A stretch of 64,000 nt of DNA, taken from contig NZ_CP057483.1 of assembly GCF_013836145.1 (NCBI RefSeq), positions 3,534,001 through 3,598,000 on the forward strand, read 5' to 3'. Origin of the DNA: Citrobacter sp. RHB25-C09. GTDB taxonomy: Bacteria > Pseudomonadota > Gammaproteobacteria > Enterobacterales > Enterobacteriaceae. Made by a program: the position numbers and the translations under genes. The number at the start of each line of letters is the position of its first letter. Positions within the stretch are counted from its first letter, which is position 1. The notes below the pieces were generated by a model. The model saw only the letters and a list, made by a program, of their open reading frames with translations. It was not told the DNA's origin and ran no database searches. Shown here piece after piece: positions 18,830 to 27,945 of this stretch.

Positions 18830-21800
18830 GTGATCAGGATGTCAATGCCTGGCTTTCTTAAGGGACTTAAGCCTACGCTGAAACCCGCAATGCCCCGCTT
18901 CAAAGTTTCCGCCCTGATTGTCGCGGTACTGGTATGGGTTCTCTCATTACTTTGGATCTGGTGGAAAGGTCCGACGTGGACGGCGTGGGAAAATCAGCCT
19001 CTGGCCCCGCTGATGAACAGAGTGCTCGCCACAGCGGTCTGGGTGCTGGCCGCACTGGGTTTTGTGACCTGGCGCGTGATAAAACGCCTTTACTGGCTGG
19101 AGAGAATTCAACTTCAACAGCGAGAGCAAGAGAAAGATCCACTGAGTCAGGAGCTTAACCAGCAGCAGCACTGTCTGGACCGCTGGTTATTACGTTTACA
19201 GCGTCATCTCGACAGGCGTGATTATCGCTATCACCTTCCGTGGTATTTAGTGATTGGTCCAAAACAAAGCGGCAAAAGTACGCTACTGCGGGAAGGTTAT
19301 CCTGCGGATGATATCTGGGTGCCGGAGAAGCTCAGAGGAGAACCAGACAGCCCGTGGCGTATCGCTCCGAAAGTCGGTGAAACAGCGGTTATTTTCGATA
19401 TTGATGGCGTGCTGACTGAACAGGATGACGGTGAGGAAGCGGAAACGAGCACGTTATATCGTCGGCTTTGGCAGCACCTTCTGGAGTGGCTGGCAATCAA
19501 CCGCGAGCGTCAACCTCTGAACGGGCTGATTCTGACGCTCGACATCGTCGATCTGCTCACCAGCACTAAGTCACACCGGGAGAAGCAGCTTGCCCAATTG
19601 CGCCAGCGCTTACAGGAGATACGACTGCATCTCCACTGCCAGCTACCCGTCTATGTGGTATTAACTCGCCTCGATTTGTTGAACGGTTTCAGTGCTATGT
19701 TTGGCTCTCTTGAGCGCAGCGAATGCGAACGGATCCTTGGCGTCACGTTTACGCCTGATGCGCACCGCGATGAGCAATGGCGAGAAGAACTCAGTCGATT
19801 CTGGGAAACTTGGATGTCGCAAATCAATCAGGCAATGCCTGATTTACTGCTTAAACAGACAGAACGTGGTGACCGTGCGCCGTTATTCAGTTTCTCACGG
19901 CAAATTCAGGGGCTTTATGAGCGCCTGATATCAGTGCTGTCAGGACTCTTATCCGGTGAAAATATGGACGTTATGTTGCGGGGTATTTATTTGACCTCAT
20001 CCATACAGCGTGGCCAGGTTGATGATATTTTCGTCCAGTCCTCTTCCCTTCAGTATCGGTTGGGAACTCATGCGCTAAGCTCATGGCCGCTGGTCGAAAC
20101 ATCACCGTACTTTACCCAAAGATTATTTCCCTGTGCCTTGCTGTCAGAACCGAATCTGGCGAGTGAAAACAGCCGTTGGTTGAAATATTCTCGGCGTCGT
20201 TTGAGCTGGATAGCGGCCGCCGGTGGCGTCGCCATTATTTCACTCATCGCCGGATGGCATCATTATTACCGGGTAAACTGGCAGTCCGGTATTACCGTAC
20301 TGACACAAGCCAAAACGTTCATGGAGATCCCTCTGCCGCAGGGAATGGATGACTATGGCAATTTACAGCTTCCATTACTTAATCCGATGCACGATGCCAC
20401 GCTGGCCTATGGGGATTATCGCAATCACACCACCCTGACCAACCTGGGGCTTTATCAGGGGATTAAAATCGGCCCCCACGTAGAGAAAACCTACCTGCGC
20501 TTATTAGAGCAGAGATATCTGCCTGCATTATTCAATGGACTGATAAAACAGCTCAATAGCGCCCCTGCAGAGAGCGAACAGAAACTCGAAGTTCTGCGCG
20601 TCATTCGCATGCTCGAAGATAAAAGTGGACGCAATGATACCGTGGTTAAGCAGTATATGGCACGTCGCTGGAGCGAGCATTTTCACGGACAGAGAGATGT
20701 TCAGGCGCAACTTATGTCCCATCTGGACTATGCGCTGGCGCACACCGACTGGCATGCGCAGAGACTTGATGGCGATAACGATGCAATTGGTCGCTATCTA
20801 CCCTATGAAAAACCTATCGTGACCGCGCAAAAAGAACTCAGTAAGTTGCCCATCTATCAGCGCGTCTATCAGAGTCTGAAAACCAGGGCGCAGGGAGTAC
20901 TGCCTGCCGATCTCAACCTGCGCGATCAGATTGGCGCGGGATTTGACGGGATCTTCGTCGCGGCAGATGAGGGGCAGCTTATTATTCCTCAGTTCCTGAC
21001 GCGTTATGGATTACAAAGCTATTTTGTGAAACAACGCAATAGCCTGGTGGATCTGACAGCGATGGACAGTTGGGTATTGAATCTGAACCGCAATGTCACC
21101 TACAGCAATGCAGACAGAGACGAAATACAGCGACATATCACGGAACAATACATCAGCGATTACACTGCAACATGGCACGCGAGTATGGACAATCTCAGCG
21201 TCCGGAACTACGAAAACATGGCGGAGATTATCAGTTCGCTGGAACAAATCATCAGCGGGGATCAGCCGTTCCAGAGAGCATTGACGACATTGCGCGATAA
21301 TACGCAGATGCCTCCACCTCCGGAAAATTTACCGGAGAAAACCCGTGAAACCATGATGGCAGAAACGGATTATCAGTTGCTGACCCGACTTGGGCGTGAA
21401 TTCGCGCCGGAAAATAGCCTACTGGTAGAGCAAAAAGACAAGGCCAGTATGCTACAGGCTGTCTATCAGCAGTTGACAGAATTGCACCGTTACCTGCTCG
21501 CAATACAAAACTCGCCAGTTCCGGGGAAATCAGCGCTAAAAGCAGTCCAGCTCAGACTCGATCAAAACAGTAGCGATCCGATCTTTGCGACCCGACAAAT
21601 GGCAAAGACGCTTCCGGAGCCTCTTAACCGTTGGGTAGGCAAACTGGCTGATCAAGCCTGGCACGTGGTCATGGTCGAAGCGGTTCATCATATGGAACTT
21701 GAGTGGAACGAAAAGGTTGTAAAAACCTTCAATGCCCAACTCGCCGGACGTTATCCCTTTAATCCTTCGGCAAAACAGGATGCTTCTTTAGATGCCTTTG

Positions 21801-22375
21801 AACGCTTCTTCAAACCAGACGGCATACTCGATACGTTTAATAAAGAAAATCTGAAATTGTTCATTGAAAATGACCTGACGTGGGGTAAGGACGGTAACGT
21901 GCTCATCCGCCAGGACATTCAGGATCAATTAGCGACCGCACAAAAAATCCGCAATACCTTTTTCAGCCAACAAAATGGTCTTGGCACTCAGTTTGCTGTT
22001 GAAACGCTGGAGCTATCGGCCGGTAAGCGTCGAAGTGTCCTTAACATGGATGGGCAGCTTGTTGATTACAGCCATGGGCGCAACTTCACGGCGCGACTGG
22101 TGTGGCCAAACACCATGCGGGAAGGAAATGAAAGCAAACTGACGCTGGTAGGGACAAACGGCATGGCCCCGCGGAGTATGAGCTTTACTGGCCCCTGGGC
22201 GCAGTTCCGGTTGCTTGACGCAGGGGCACTGACCAGCGTGGATGACAACACCTTCGACGTTCGGTTTAACGTAGACGGGGGATACATGATCTACCGCGTG
22301 CATGTCGACAACGAAGATAATCCATTTACCGGCGGGTTGTTCAGCAGTTTTAAGTTGCCTGAAACCCTTTACTGA
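18830..22375 (+). CDS. tssM: T6SS membrane-complex protein TssM (IcmF/VasK)
   Basis: Inner-membrane protein of the TssJLM complex that anchors the T6SS in the envelope. The protein is 1181 aa, full length for the family. It has two N-terminal membrane helices (about 27-46 and 64-82), a cytoplasmic GTPase-like domain with Walker A GPKQSGKST (143-151) and DIDGV, and a third membrane helix near SWIAAAGGVAIISLIAGWH. A long periplasmic region ends in the conserved IcmF C-terminal domain. The start is GTG at 18830, 7 bp after AAAGGAG. The frame has no stop, unlike tssA and clpV upstream. Its partners TssJ and TssL are not in the window. Confidence 0.88.
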   Translation: MIRMSMPGFLKGLKPTLKPAMPRFKVSALIVAVLVWVLSLLWIWWKGPTWTAWENQPLAPLMNRVLATAVWVLAALGFVTWRVIKRLYWLERIQLQQREQEKDPLSQELNQQQHCLDRWLLRLQRHLDRRDYRYHLPWYLVIGPKQSGKSTLLREGYPADDIWVPEKLRGEPDSPWRIAPKVGETAVIFDIDGVLTEQDDGEEAETSTLYRRLWQHLLEWLAINRERQPLNGLILTLDIVDLLTSTKSHREKQLAQLRQRLQEIRLHLHCQLPVYVVLTRLDLLNGFSAMFGSLERSECERILGVTFTPDAHRDEQWREELSRFWETWMSQINQAMPDLLLKQTERGDRAPLFSFSRQIQGLYERLISVLSGLLSGENMDVMLRGIYLTSSIQRGQVDDIFVQSSSLQYRLGTHALSSWPLVETSPYFTQRLFPCALLSEPNLASENSRWLKYSRRRLSWIAAAGGVAIISLIAGWHHYYRVNWQSGITVLTQAKTFMEIPLPQGMDDYGNLQLPLLNPMHDATLAYGDYRNHTTLTNLGLYQGIKIGPHVEKTYLRLLEQRYLPALFNGLIKQLNSAPAESEQKLEVLRVIRMLEDKSGRNDTVVKQYMARRWSEHFHGQRDVQAQLMSHLDYALAHTDWHAQRLDGDNDAIGRYLPYEKPIVTAQKELSKLPIYQRVYQSLKTRAQGVLPADLNLRDQIGAGFDGIFVAADEGQLIIPQFLTRYGLQSYFVKQRNSLVDLTAMDSWVLNLNRNVTYSNADRDEIQRHITEQYISDYTATWHASMDNLSVRNYENMAEIISSLEQIISGDQPFQRALTTLRDNTQMPPPPENLPEKTRETMMAETDYQLLTRLGREFAPENSLLVEQKDKASMLQAVYQQLTELHRYLLAIQNSPVPGKSALKAVQLRLDQNSSDPIFATRQMAKTLPEPLNRWVGKLADQAWHVVMVEAVHHMELEWNEKVVKTFNAQLAGRYPFNPSAKQDASLDAFERFFKPDGILDTFNKENLKLFIENDLTWGKDGNVLIRQDIQDQLATAQKIRNTFFSQQNGLGTQFAVETLELSAGKRRSVLNMDGQLVDYSHGRNFTARLVWPNTMREGNESKLTLVGTNGMAPRSMSFTGPWAQFRLLDAGALTSVDDNTFDVRFNVDGGYMIYRVHVDNEDNPFTGGLFSSFKLPETLY

Positions 22376-22424
22376 CCGTGTTCCGGCGGGTTTGCGGCCT
22401 GCCGGGCTTCAGGAGCTCATGGAT

Positions 22425-23762
22425 ATGAGTGATGCTCAATTGATTCAAAAAATAAAGACAGGAAACGATCCGCGAAACCTTCCGGAATTCAGCGCGATCA
22501 GAGAGGAAATCAACAAAGCCAGCCATCCGTCACAGCCGGAAATGAACTGGGTGCTGGTGGAATCGCTAGCGTTAACCCTCTTCAAAAATAATGGTGTCGA
22601 TCTGCACACTGCAACCTATTACACCCTTGCCCGGACACGCATTCACGGCCTGAGCGGTTTTTGCGAAGGCGTGGAGCTGCTGGCTGCGCTGATTAGCCAT
22701 GAATGGGATAAGTTTTGGCCACAGAGCGAACAGGCAAGAACCGAAATGCTGGATTGGTTCAACGCCCGCACAGGCAACATTCTGCGACAACATCTGTCAT
22801 GGTCAGAAACCGATTTACCTCTCATGTACCGCGCTGAACGGGCATTGCAGGCCATTTGTGACAAACTCCAGCAAGTAGAACTTAAGCGAATTCCCAGAGT
22901 TGAAAATCTGCTTTATTTTGTGCAAAACACACGTAAACGGTTCGAACAACCGGCAAAGTATCGTACGGTGACTCCCCTGACACAAACGGCCATCAGAACG
23001 TTGGTATATGCCCCGGATAGCCCGGAAATAGTAGAAGAAAGAGTTCCAGCCACCCCAGAGGTGAAGATTGAAGTACAAACCGAGAGGTTAACCGTTCCAG
23101 AAGTCGGAAAAAAAGGCGCTAACACGGCGAAAGGATTCATGGCGGGATGCGTCTGCTCACTCATCATCGCAACCGCACTCTGGTGGTGGAAAATGTACCC
23201 TCTTCAACAACAGATTGGGAAGATTAATAGCACCGCGCAGGGCGCAGCCTCTCTCTGGCGGGCCTCGCCAGAGCTTGAGGACTATGGATTACGCTTGCAG
23301 CAGCTTCTTAAAACCTCACCCTTAGGGCCGCTTGAAACAGGCATGTCTATGACTCACCTGGCAAACAGCCGTTGGCCAGACAATTTGCAGCAACAGCAGG
23401 CTACAGCGCAATGGCATGAAGCACTGAGATATCGAGCGCAACACAGCCCACAGCTAAATGGCTGGCAACAGACACGCCAGGAATTACGGGCTTTTGCTGA
23501 CCTGATTATGCAAAGGGAGAAAGAAGGAATCACCCTCTCTTATATTAAAAATGTCGTCTGGCAAGCTGAACGGACTCTGAACCAGGAAACGCCGTTGGAA
23601 TCCTTACTGACGCAATATCAGACAACGCTCTCACATGAACAAAATACAGAGATTCTGGAAAAAGAGATTGACGAAAGGATCGCCGGAGTCTTAAGCCGCT
23701 GGCTACTTTTGAAAAGCGACATCCCGCGGGAAACACAAGCCAGCGATAGCATCAAAAAATAA
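22425..23762 (+). CDS. vasL: T6SS VasL-type protein with ImpA_N domain
   Basis: Protein of 445 aa counting from the ATG at 22425, chosen because AGGAG lies 9 bp upstream. An ATG six bases earlier sits too close to it. The N-terminal ImpA_N domain (residues about 1-150) is followed by a single membrane helix near the middle (GFMAGCVCSLIIATALWWW) and a helical C-terminal VasL domain. VasL/TssA-type proteins work with the distal end of the T6SS tail. Intact and probably in one operon with tssM (49-bp gap). Confidence 0.75.
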   Translation: MSDAQLIQKIKTGNDPRNLPEFSAIREEINKASHPSQPEMNWVLVESLALTLFKNNGVDLHTATYYTLARTRIHGLSGFCEGVELLAALISHEWDKFWPQSEQARTEMLDWFNARTGNILRQHLSWSETDLPLMYRAERALQAICDKLQQVELKRIPRVENLLYFVQNTRKRFEQPAKYRTVTPLTQTAIRTLVYAPDSPEIVEERVPATPEVKIEVQTERLTVPEVGKKGANTAKGFMAGCVCSLIIATALWWWKMYPLQQQIGKINSTAQGAASLWRASPELEDYGLRLQQLLKTSPLGPLETGMSMTHLANSRWPDNLQQQQATAQWHEALRYRAQHSPQLNGWQQTRQELRAFADLIMQREKEGITLSYIKNVVWQAERTLNQETPLESLLTQYQTTLSHEQNTEILEKEIDERIAGVLSRWLLLKSDIPRETQASDSIKK

Positions 23763-23795
23763 CTGTAAAAAACCGTCATAAAAAAGGAAGCAACT

Positions 23796-24275
23796 ATGGC
23801 AAACCTTATTTATCTGACTCTTAACGGTCAGCTCCAGGGCATGATTTCCGCCGGATGTTCAACACCAGAATCCATCGGCAATAAAGCCCAAATCGCGCAT
23901 AAGGATCAGATACTCATTTATGAATTATCACATGGCTTAACCCGAAATCAGAATGTCAACCATCAGACTCTGGTCATAAAAAAACCGGTGGACAAATCCT
24001 CTCCCCTGCTCAATAAATCTATTACTGAAAATGAAATATTGACCTGTGAATTTAATTTTTATCGTACAAACCGTGCAGGGATGAATGAGCTTTATTACAA
24101 CATCAAGTTAACTGATGCCACAATAAAAGACCTCCGACTATTAAGCCCAGACAATCTGAACAACCCCGGAGGGCAGCCTACTGAAACCGTTAGTCTCGCT
24201 TATAATTCTGTATCATGGGAACACTGTATGGCAGGGACAAGTACCTATAGCTTATGGAATACACGTGTATTCTGA
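23796..24275 (+). CDS. hcp: Hcp-family T6SS tube protein
   Basis: Protein of 159 aa, close to the usual Hcp length, starting MANLIYLTLNGQLQGMISAGCS and containing the Hcp beta-barrel features (KDQILIYELSHGL, LNKSITENEILTCEFNFYR, VSLAYNSVSWEHCMAGTSTYS). Hcp hexamers form the inner tube and can carry effectors. It belongs to the accessory or orphan Hcp type that often precedes effector genes. The ATG follows AAAAAGGAAG. The gene is more AT-rich than tssM/vasL upstream. Confidence 0.85.
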   Translation: MANLIYLTLNGQLQGMISAGCSTPESIGNKAQIAHKDQILIYELSHGLTRNQNVNHQTLVIKKPVDKSSPLLNKSITENEILTCEFNFYRTNRAGMNELYYNIKLTDATIKDLRLLSPDNLNNPGGQPTETVSLAYNSVSWEHCMAGTSTYSLWNTRVF

Positions 24276-24287
24276 ATGAAACAGGTA

Positions 24288-24320
24288 TTAATAAGCGTCT
24301 GCGCTTCAGACGCTTATTAA
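24288..24320 (+). other. 14-bp perfect hairpin abutting the next gene's ribosome-binding site
   Basis: Arms TTAATAAGCGTCTG and CAGACGCTTATTAA pair perfectly around a 5-nt loop, between hcp and the DUF4225 gene. The last two A of the stem begin the AAGGAC ribosome-binding site (24319-24324). There is no T-run, so it is not a normal terminator. It could lower translation of the downstream gene or define an mRNA processing point. Confidence 0.7.
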
Positions 24321-24332
24321 GGACAAATATAA

Positions 24333-25094
24333 ATGCAGAAAAATCAAAAAGACATTGATGATTTCAACAAAGCGATTGATGATTTAAAATCCCTGGTAAG
24401 ACAAATCAGCTATCACTTTATATTTAATAGTGATGTCAGAATAGAATTCATCAATGAAGTGAATGATTTTATGAATATTATTAAAAGTGAAATCAACCAA
24501 CACTGCCTGTCATACAAAGGTGGCATAGCTCTTCTTCAGCAAGAAAGAGAAAATCTGGCAAAACAAAAATTCTCATTAGATTCAAACAATGCCAGGCTAT
24601 TTGTCATCGCTGAAAAAATGAAAGAAAAAAATAGTTTTACTACCATAACCTTGAAGAGGGTGGGCTTTGTCAGTGGAAGTGTGCAGATTTATGCGGGGGG
24701 TTCCATTTGTGTAGGAAGTCTGGGACTCGCCTGCGCTGGCTTTGGCATACCGCTGATAGCGCATGGCGCAAATAATATGTATGAAAATGGCTACTATCTT
24801 TTATACCAGGAAGATGTTTCTGGATATACGAAAAATACCTATCGGAGCGTTGCCAGCAGTCTTGGTTACAGCAATAATAACGCTGACATTGTTTATAATG
24901 TCGTTGACCTGGGTCTGTCCGGTTTCGGGCTCGGACGACAGGTGCTAAAACCCGACGCGACAAAGCTATTTCGTTATATCAGCACAGATTATACTCGTGG
25001 GTGGAAATTAATGAGCATGCCAGAATTAATGCTGGAAGGTGCTGCGGATTACAGTACAACATCGAGTATCTATAAAATCATGGAGGATAAATAG
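24333..25094 (+). CDS. DUF4225 protein, putative T6SS effector
   Basis: Protein of 253 aa. Residues about 1-95 are helical and charged. A glycine-rich hydrophobic stretch follows (SVQIYAGGSICVGSLGLACAG, then IPLIAHGANNMYENGYYLL), then the segment GYSNNNADIVYNVVDLGLSGFGL. This pattern matches the DUF4225 family, which is frequently encoded next to hcp or vgrG genes. The hydrophobic hairpin suggests action on membranes, but no activity is proven. No signal peptide. It lies between hcp and a small membrane protein, the usual place for Hcp cargo. The region is AT-rich, consistent with transfer. Confidence 0.65.
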   Translation: MQKNQKDIDDFNKAIDDLKSLVRQISYHFIFNSDVRIEFINEVNDFMNIIKSEINQHCLSYKGGIALLQQERENLAKQKFSLDSNNARLFVIAEKMKEKNSFTTITLKRVGFVSGSVQIYAGGSICVGSLGLACAGFGIPLIAHGANNMYENGYYLLYQEDVSGYTKNTYRSVASSLGYSNNNADIVYNVVDLGLSGFGLGRQVLKPDATKLFRYISTDYTRGWKLMSMPELMLEGAADYSTTSSIYKIMEDK

Positions 25095-25095
25095 C

Positions 25096-25422
25096 ATGGA
25101 CATCTACGATAGTTCTTTTGTATTTGAAGGTATATACTTCATTATTTCTCTGTTTTTTTGCTTTGCCATCATTTACAGAAGAGCGGCATTTAATAGCGAG
25201 AAATCCAGAGACGTTCTGTTTTTTTCTGTAATTCCATTAAAACTCACGCACCTCTTTATCTGGCGGTATGGAATTTCTGGCCTGTTCAAGCTACTTGGCT
25301 CAAAAACGCTGTTTATGTTTGATGAAACATTCATAAAAACAATGGCAATGGCCTTCTTTTTTATTACCTGCTTTCTGACATTCAATATGTACTGGAGAAT
25401 TCATCGTCGCTTCCGTAATTGA
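25096..25422 (+). CDS. small membrane protein, putative immunity partner
   Basis: Protein of 108 aa with three hydrophobic segments (IYFIISLFFCFAIIY; LFFSVIPLKLTHLFIW; MAMAFFFITCFLTFNMYW). The ATG is one base after the stop of the DUF4225 gene, with GGAGG inside that gene's last codons, so the two are translationally coupled. A membrane-embedded immunity protein fits an effector with a membrane-active look; this is inference. I do not recognise a named family. Confidence 0.55.
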   Translation: MDIYDSSFVFEGIYFIISLFFCFAIIYRRAAFNSEKSRDVLFFSVIPLKLTHLFIWRYGISGLFKLLGSKTLFMFDETFIKTMAMAFFFITCFLTFNMYWRIHRRFRN

Positions 25423-25503
25423 CATTTTGATATGTCCACCCTCGAACAACCAGCAGCAGTACGACAATAATCATCCCCTGCTGCTATCCCTCTTGCTCCA
25501 GGA

Positions 25504-26280
25504 TTAGTATTTTATTGATGGCGATGAATAACGCCCGACAATATCTTTGCTCACCTTCACACAGGTCTGTGACAGGAGGTCCTCTATGATTTTTTGGCTC
25601 ACATCAGAAGAGGAACCCTCCTTGCGGACAGGGTGAATTTCGATATTTTCCGGGTAGTACATTGACCATTCTCCAGTCGCTACATCGGTTAATACCACTC
25701 GGGTCAAATAGCGCAATGCGTAATCGCCAGCTGGAAGCTCGGTTTTATTCCATCGCGTCCATTGGAATGACTTTGACTCATTATCAAATTTGCCCAATTC
25801 TAGTGTGCTCCAATAGACAATTATTGCGCTTTGCCTTCCTTTCGCGGCAATATAACGTAAAGCCTGCATATAATTAACATCACTATCAGTATCATCTCCT
25901 TCTTTTTTACTTTTTAATTTCCGTTTACTTAATGGAACGCCAGAAAAAGTAGCAACCTTATAATACTTTTGCATTTCTTGTTGCATGCGTTCGTCCGGTG
26001 CAGTGGTCCCCGACTGTATGAGTATTATTGAAGAATTTACCGGGAGTTCAAATGCGTTTCTGGCATCTATCACAGCGGTCTGAATATCTTCTTCCGTAAT
26101 ATTATTGAGAGAGATCTCATCACCGAAGATGTCTTGATCCGTTAGTTGTAACGTTGACTGCTGAACCATAAGTGGATGCGATTTTTTTTGCGCATCAATC
26201 GAAGCTGTTTTTTTGACACAACCTGTTAATAAGAAAAGGCTAATGGTTAGAGCAAAAGATGTTAATATTCTATATTTCAT
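25504..26280 (-). CDS. uncharacterised lipoprotein
   Basis: Protein of 258 aa with a signal peptide and lipobox LLTGC-V (lipidated Cys about residue 21). The mature part has no motif I recognise; segments such as SIILIQSGTTAPDERMQQEM and YIAAKGRQSAIIVYWSTLEL suggest a compact alpha/beta domain. It is not TssJ, which is much shorter. It is convergent with the effector/immunity pair and has its own upstream region (26281-26426). It is AT-rich, at the right edge of the island next to amiC. Confidence 0.6.
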   Translation of the reverse strand: MKYRILTSFALTISLFLLTGCVKKTASIDAQKKSHPLMVQQSTLQLTDQDIFGDEISLNNITEEDIQTAVIDARNAFELPVNSSIILIQSGTTAPDERMQQEMQKYYKVATFSGVPLSKRKLKSKKEGDDTDSDVNYMQALRYIAAKGRQSAIIVYWSTLELGKFDNESKSFQWTRWNKTELPAGDYALRYLTRVVLTDVATGEWSMYYPENIEIHPVRKEGSSSDVSQKIIEDLLSQTCVKVSKDIVGRYSSPSIKY

Positions 26281-26426
26281 TTATGATATCCATTTCATGA
26301 ATTATATTTCAATGAATGATTGCAAGTGATTATTCTTTATATATCGCACTATTGTAGCATGCCGTAGTATTTCAAAGGCACTAAGAATGATAATTTCTCA
26401 GTGTTTTATTTAATTTTATGCAATCC

Positions 26427-26456
26427 ATAAAAAAAGCGCCTTTCAGCGCTTTTTTA
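26427..26456 (-). terminator. intrinsic terminator after amiC
   Basis: AAAGCGC and GCGCTTT arms with a run of A on the left and T on the right. It ends exactly at the amiC stop codon and can work in both directions. It marks the right border of the accessory island; no repeat of the tRNA 3' end is visible nearby. Confidence 0.75.
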
Positions 26457-27710
26457 TTATCCCCTTCTCGCCAGTGTCGCGCCATCTGCGAAGTAGGCTT
26501 TGATCCCCGCCAGTATCGACTCCGCAACTTCCTGCTGGAAGGTTGCCGTTTTGAGCTTACGCTCCTCTTCAATATTACTGATAAACGCAGTTTCGACGAG
26601 GATCGAGGGAATATCCGGCGCTTTCAGTACCGCAAACCCGGCCTGTTCAACCTGATTTTTATGCAGATTATTAATTCTGCCGAGCTTGTTCAGCACCGCT
26701 TTACCAAACTTCAGGCTGTCGGCGATGGTCAAAGATTGCACCATATCAAACATCGTATGGTCGACGTAGCGATCGCCGCTTTTACTCACGCCGCCAATCA
26801 AATCTGAGGCGTTCTGAGTCTGGGCCAGATATTTTGCCGCCGTACTGGTGGCCCCTTTGGTTGACAGCGCAAAAACAGATGAACCGCTGGGTTGCCGACT
26901 GGTAAAGGCGTCAGCGTGAATCGAAACAAAAAGGTCGGCGCGCTGCTTCTGCGCTTTTGCCACACGCACTTTCAGCGGAATGAAGATATCTTCGTTACGC
27001 GTCATGTAGACCTTCATGTTGCCTTCTTTCTCGATCAGCGCACGCAGTCGGCGAGCGATTTGCAACACGACATCTTTCTCACGCGTTTTGTACTTCCCTA
27101 CCGCGCCGGAGTCTTCACCACCATGCCCCGGATCGAGCATGATGACAATAGGACGATCCCGCCCGGCTTTCCCCGGCTGAGGGCCGCTTTGCGCTGGCGG
27201 TACCTGTTTGTCGAGATCGCCTCGGTTGTAGTCCTCGAGCAGCGCTAACAGCGGATCCTGAACGTCCTGAGCATTGGCGGGATAGAGATCCATCACCAGG
27301 CGCTCTTTAAAGCCCGCCACCGGCGCCAATGCAAACAGCTGCGGCTTCACGTTTTGCTTAAGTTCAAACACCATGCGCACGGTTTGCGGATCAAACTGCC
27401 CCACCCGCGCCGACTTAATGAATGGATCGTCAGCGCGAATTTGCGCCGCCATGCCTTTCAGAACCGAATTGAGATTCACGCCTTCAATATCGACAACCAC
27501 GCGTTCTGGATTACTCAGGGCAAACTGTTTGTACTTCAACTGTTGATTCGATTCCACCGTCACACGGGTGTAGCTGGATGCTGGCCATACGCGAACCGCG
27601 ACGACCTGACTGGCAGCAGCCAGACCGACCTGACTGACGCTCAATAGCCACATGGCGCCCGCCCCTTGCAGTAGACGGCGGCGGCTGATTGGTGGATTGG
27701 ATCCCGACAT
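26457..27710 (-). CDS. amiC: N-acetylmuramoyl-L-alanine amidase AmiC
   Basis: Periplasmic zinc amidase that splits septal peptidoglycan during cell separation, activated by NlpD. The protein is 417 aa, as in E. coli, from the ATG at 27710. A twin-arginine signal ([16 protein letters not shown]) sends it through Tat. Then come an AMIN domain (residues about 40-150), a linker, and an Amidase_3 domain with [19 protein letters not shown] and ETAFISN, which carry zinc ligands and the catalytic Glu. Divergent from argA. Confidence 0.97.
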   Translation of the reverse strand: MSGSNPPISRRRLLQGAGAMWLLSVSQVGLAAASQVVAVRVWPASSYTRVTVESNQQLKYKQFALSNPERVVVDIEGVNLNSVLKGMAAQIRADDPFIKSARVGQFDPQTVRMVFELKQNVKPQLFALAPVAGFKERLVMDLYPANAQDVQDPLLALLEDYNRGDLDKQVPPAQSGPQPGKAGRDRPIVIMLDPGHGGEDSGAVGKYKTREKDVVLQIARRLRALIEKEGNMKVYMTRNEDIFIPLKVRVAKAQKQRADLFVSIHADAFTSRQPSGSSVFALSTKGATSTAAKYLAQTQNASDLIGGVSKSGDRYVDHTMFDMVQSLTIADSLKFGKAVLNKLGRINNLHKNQVEQAGFAVLKAPDIPSILVETAFISNIEEERKLKTATFQQEVAESILAGIKAYFADGATLARRG

Positions 27711-27895
27711 GCTTCTCCCGAGCAAAAGTAAATCTTAACGGTGATGAGATAGTAAACGTCCAAATTGACCGGAAACTTTAACGAATGACGCATATTCTGT
27801 CATCTATAAAAGGGTAAACATTCTTTGTGTATTCACGGTATTACTGAAAAGAAACATGCGTCAGGATAAAATTTATGCTTGCGCAGGGGGACAAA

Positions 27896-27934
27896 ACAGA
27901 ATAAAAATACAGTAATTTCGAATAATCATGCAAT
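27896..27934 (+). promoter_or_regulatory. paired ARG boxes upstream of argA
   Basis: Two 18-bp imperfect palindromes, 27896-27913 (ACAGAATAAAAATACAGT) and 27917-27934 (TTCGAATAATCATGCAAT), are separated by 3 bp. That is the usual ArgR hexamer operator layout. They lie just before the argA start, and the E. coli argA operator is nearly the same. Confidence 0.8.
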
Positions 27935-27945
27935 GAGGGTAAGCC

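Noticed and set aside
25447..25490. Weak CAGCAGCAG / CTGCTGCT inverted repeat between the convergent membrane protein and lipoprotein genes
   Set aside because: Long loop and no T-run; too weak to call a terminator.
26281..26456. Possible att site (copy of tRNA 3' end) at the right island border
   Set aside because: I looked for GGTTCAAATCC and CCCCCGCAACCA here and found no match.
12055..26456. CRISPR array or anti-phage system in the island
   Set aside because: No regularly spaced repeats and no Cas, restriction or other defence proteins; the genes fit T6SS and Rhs.
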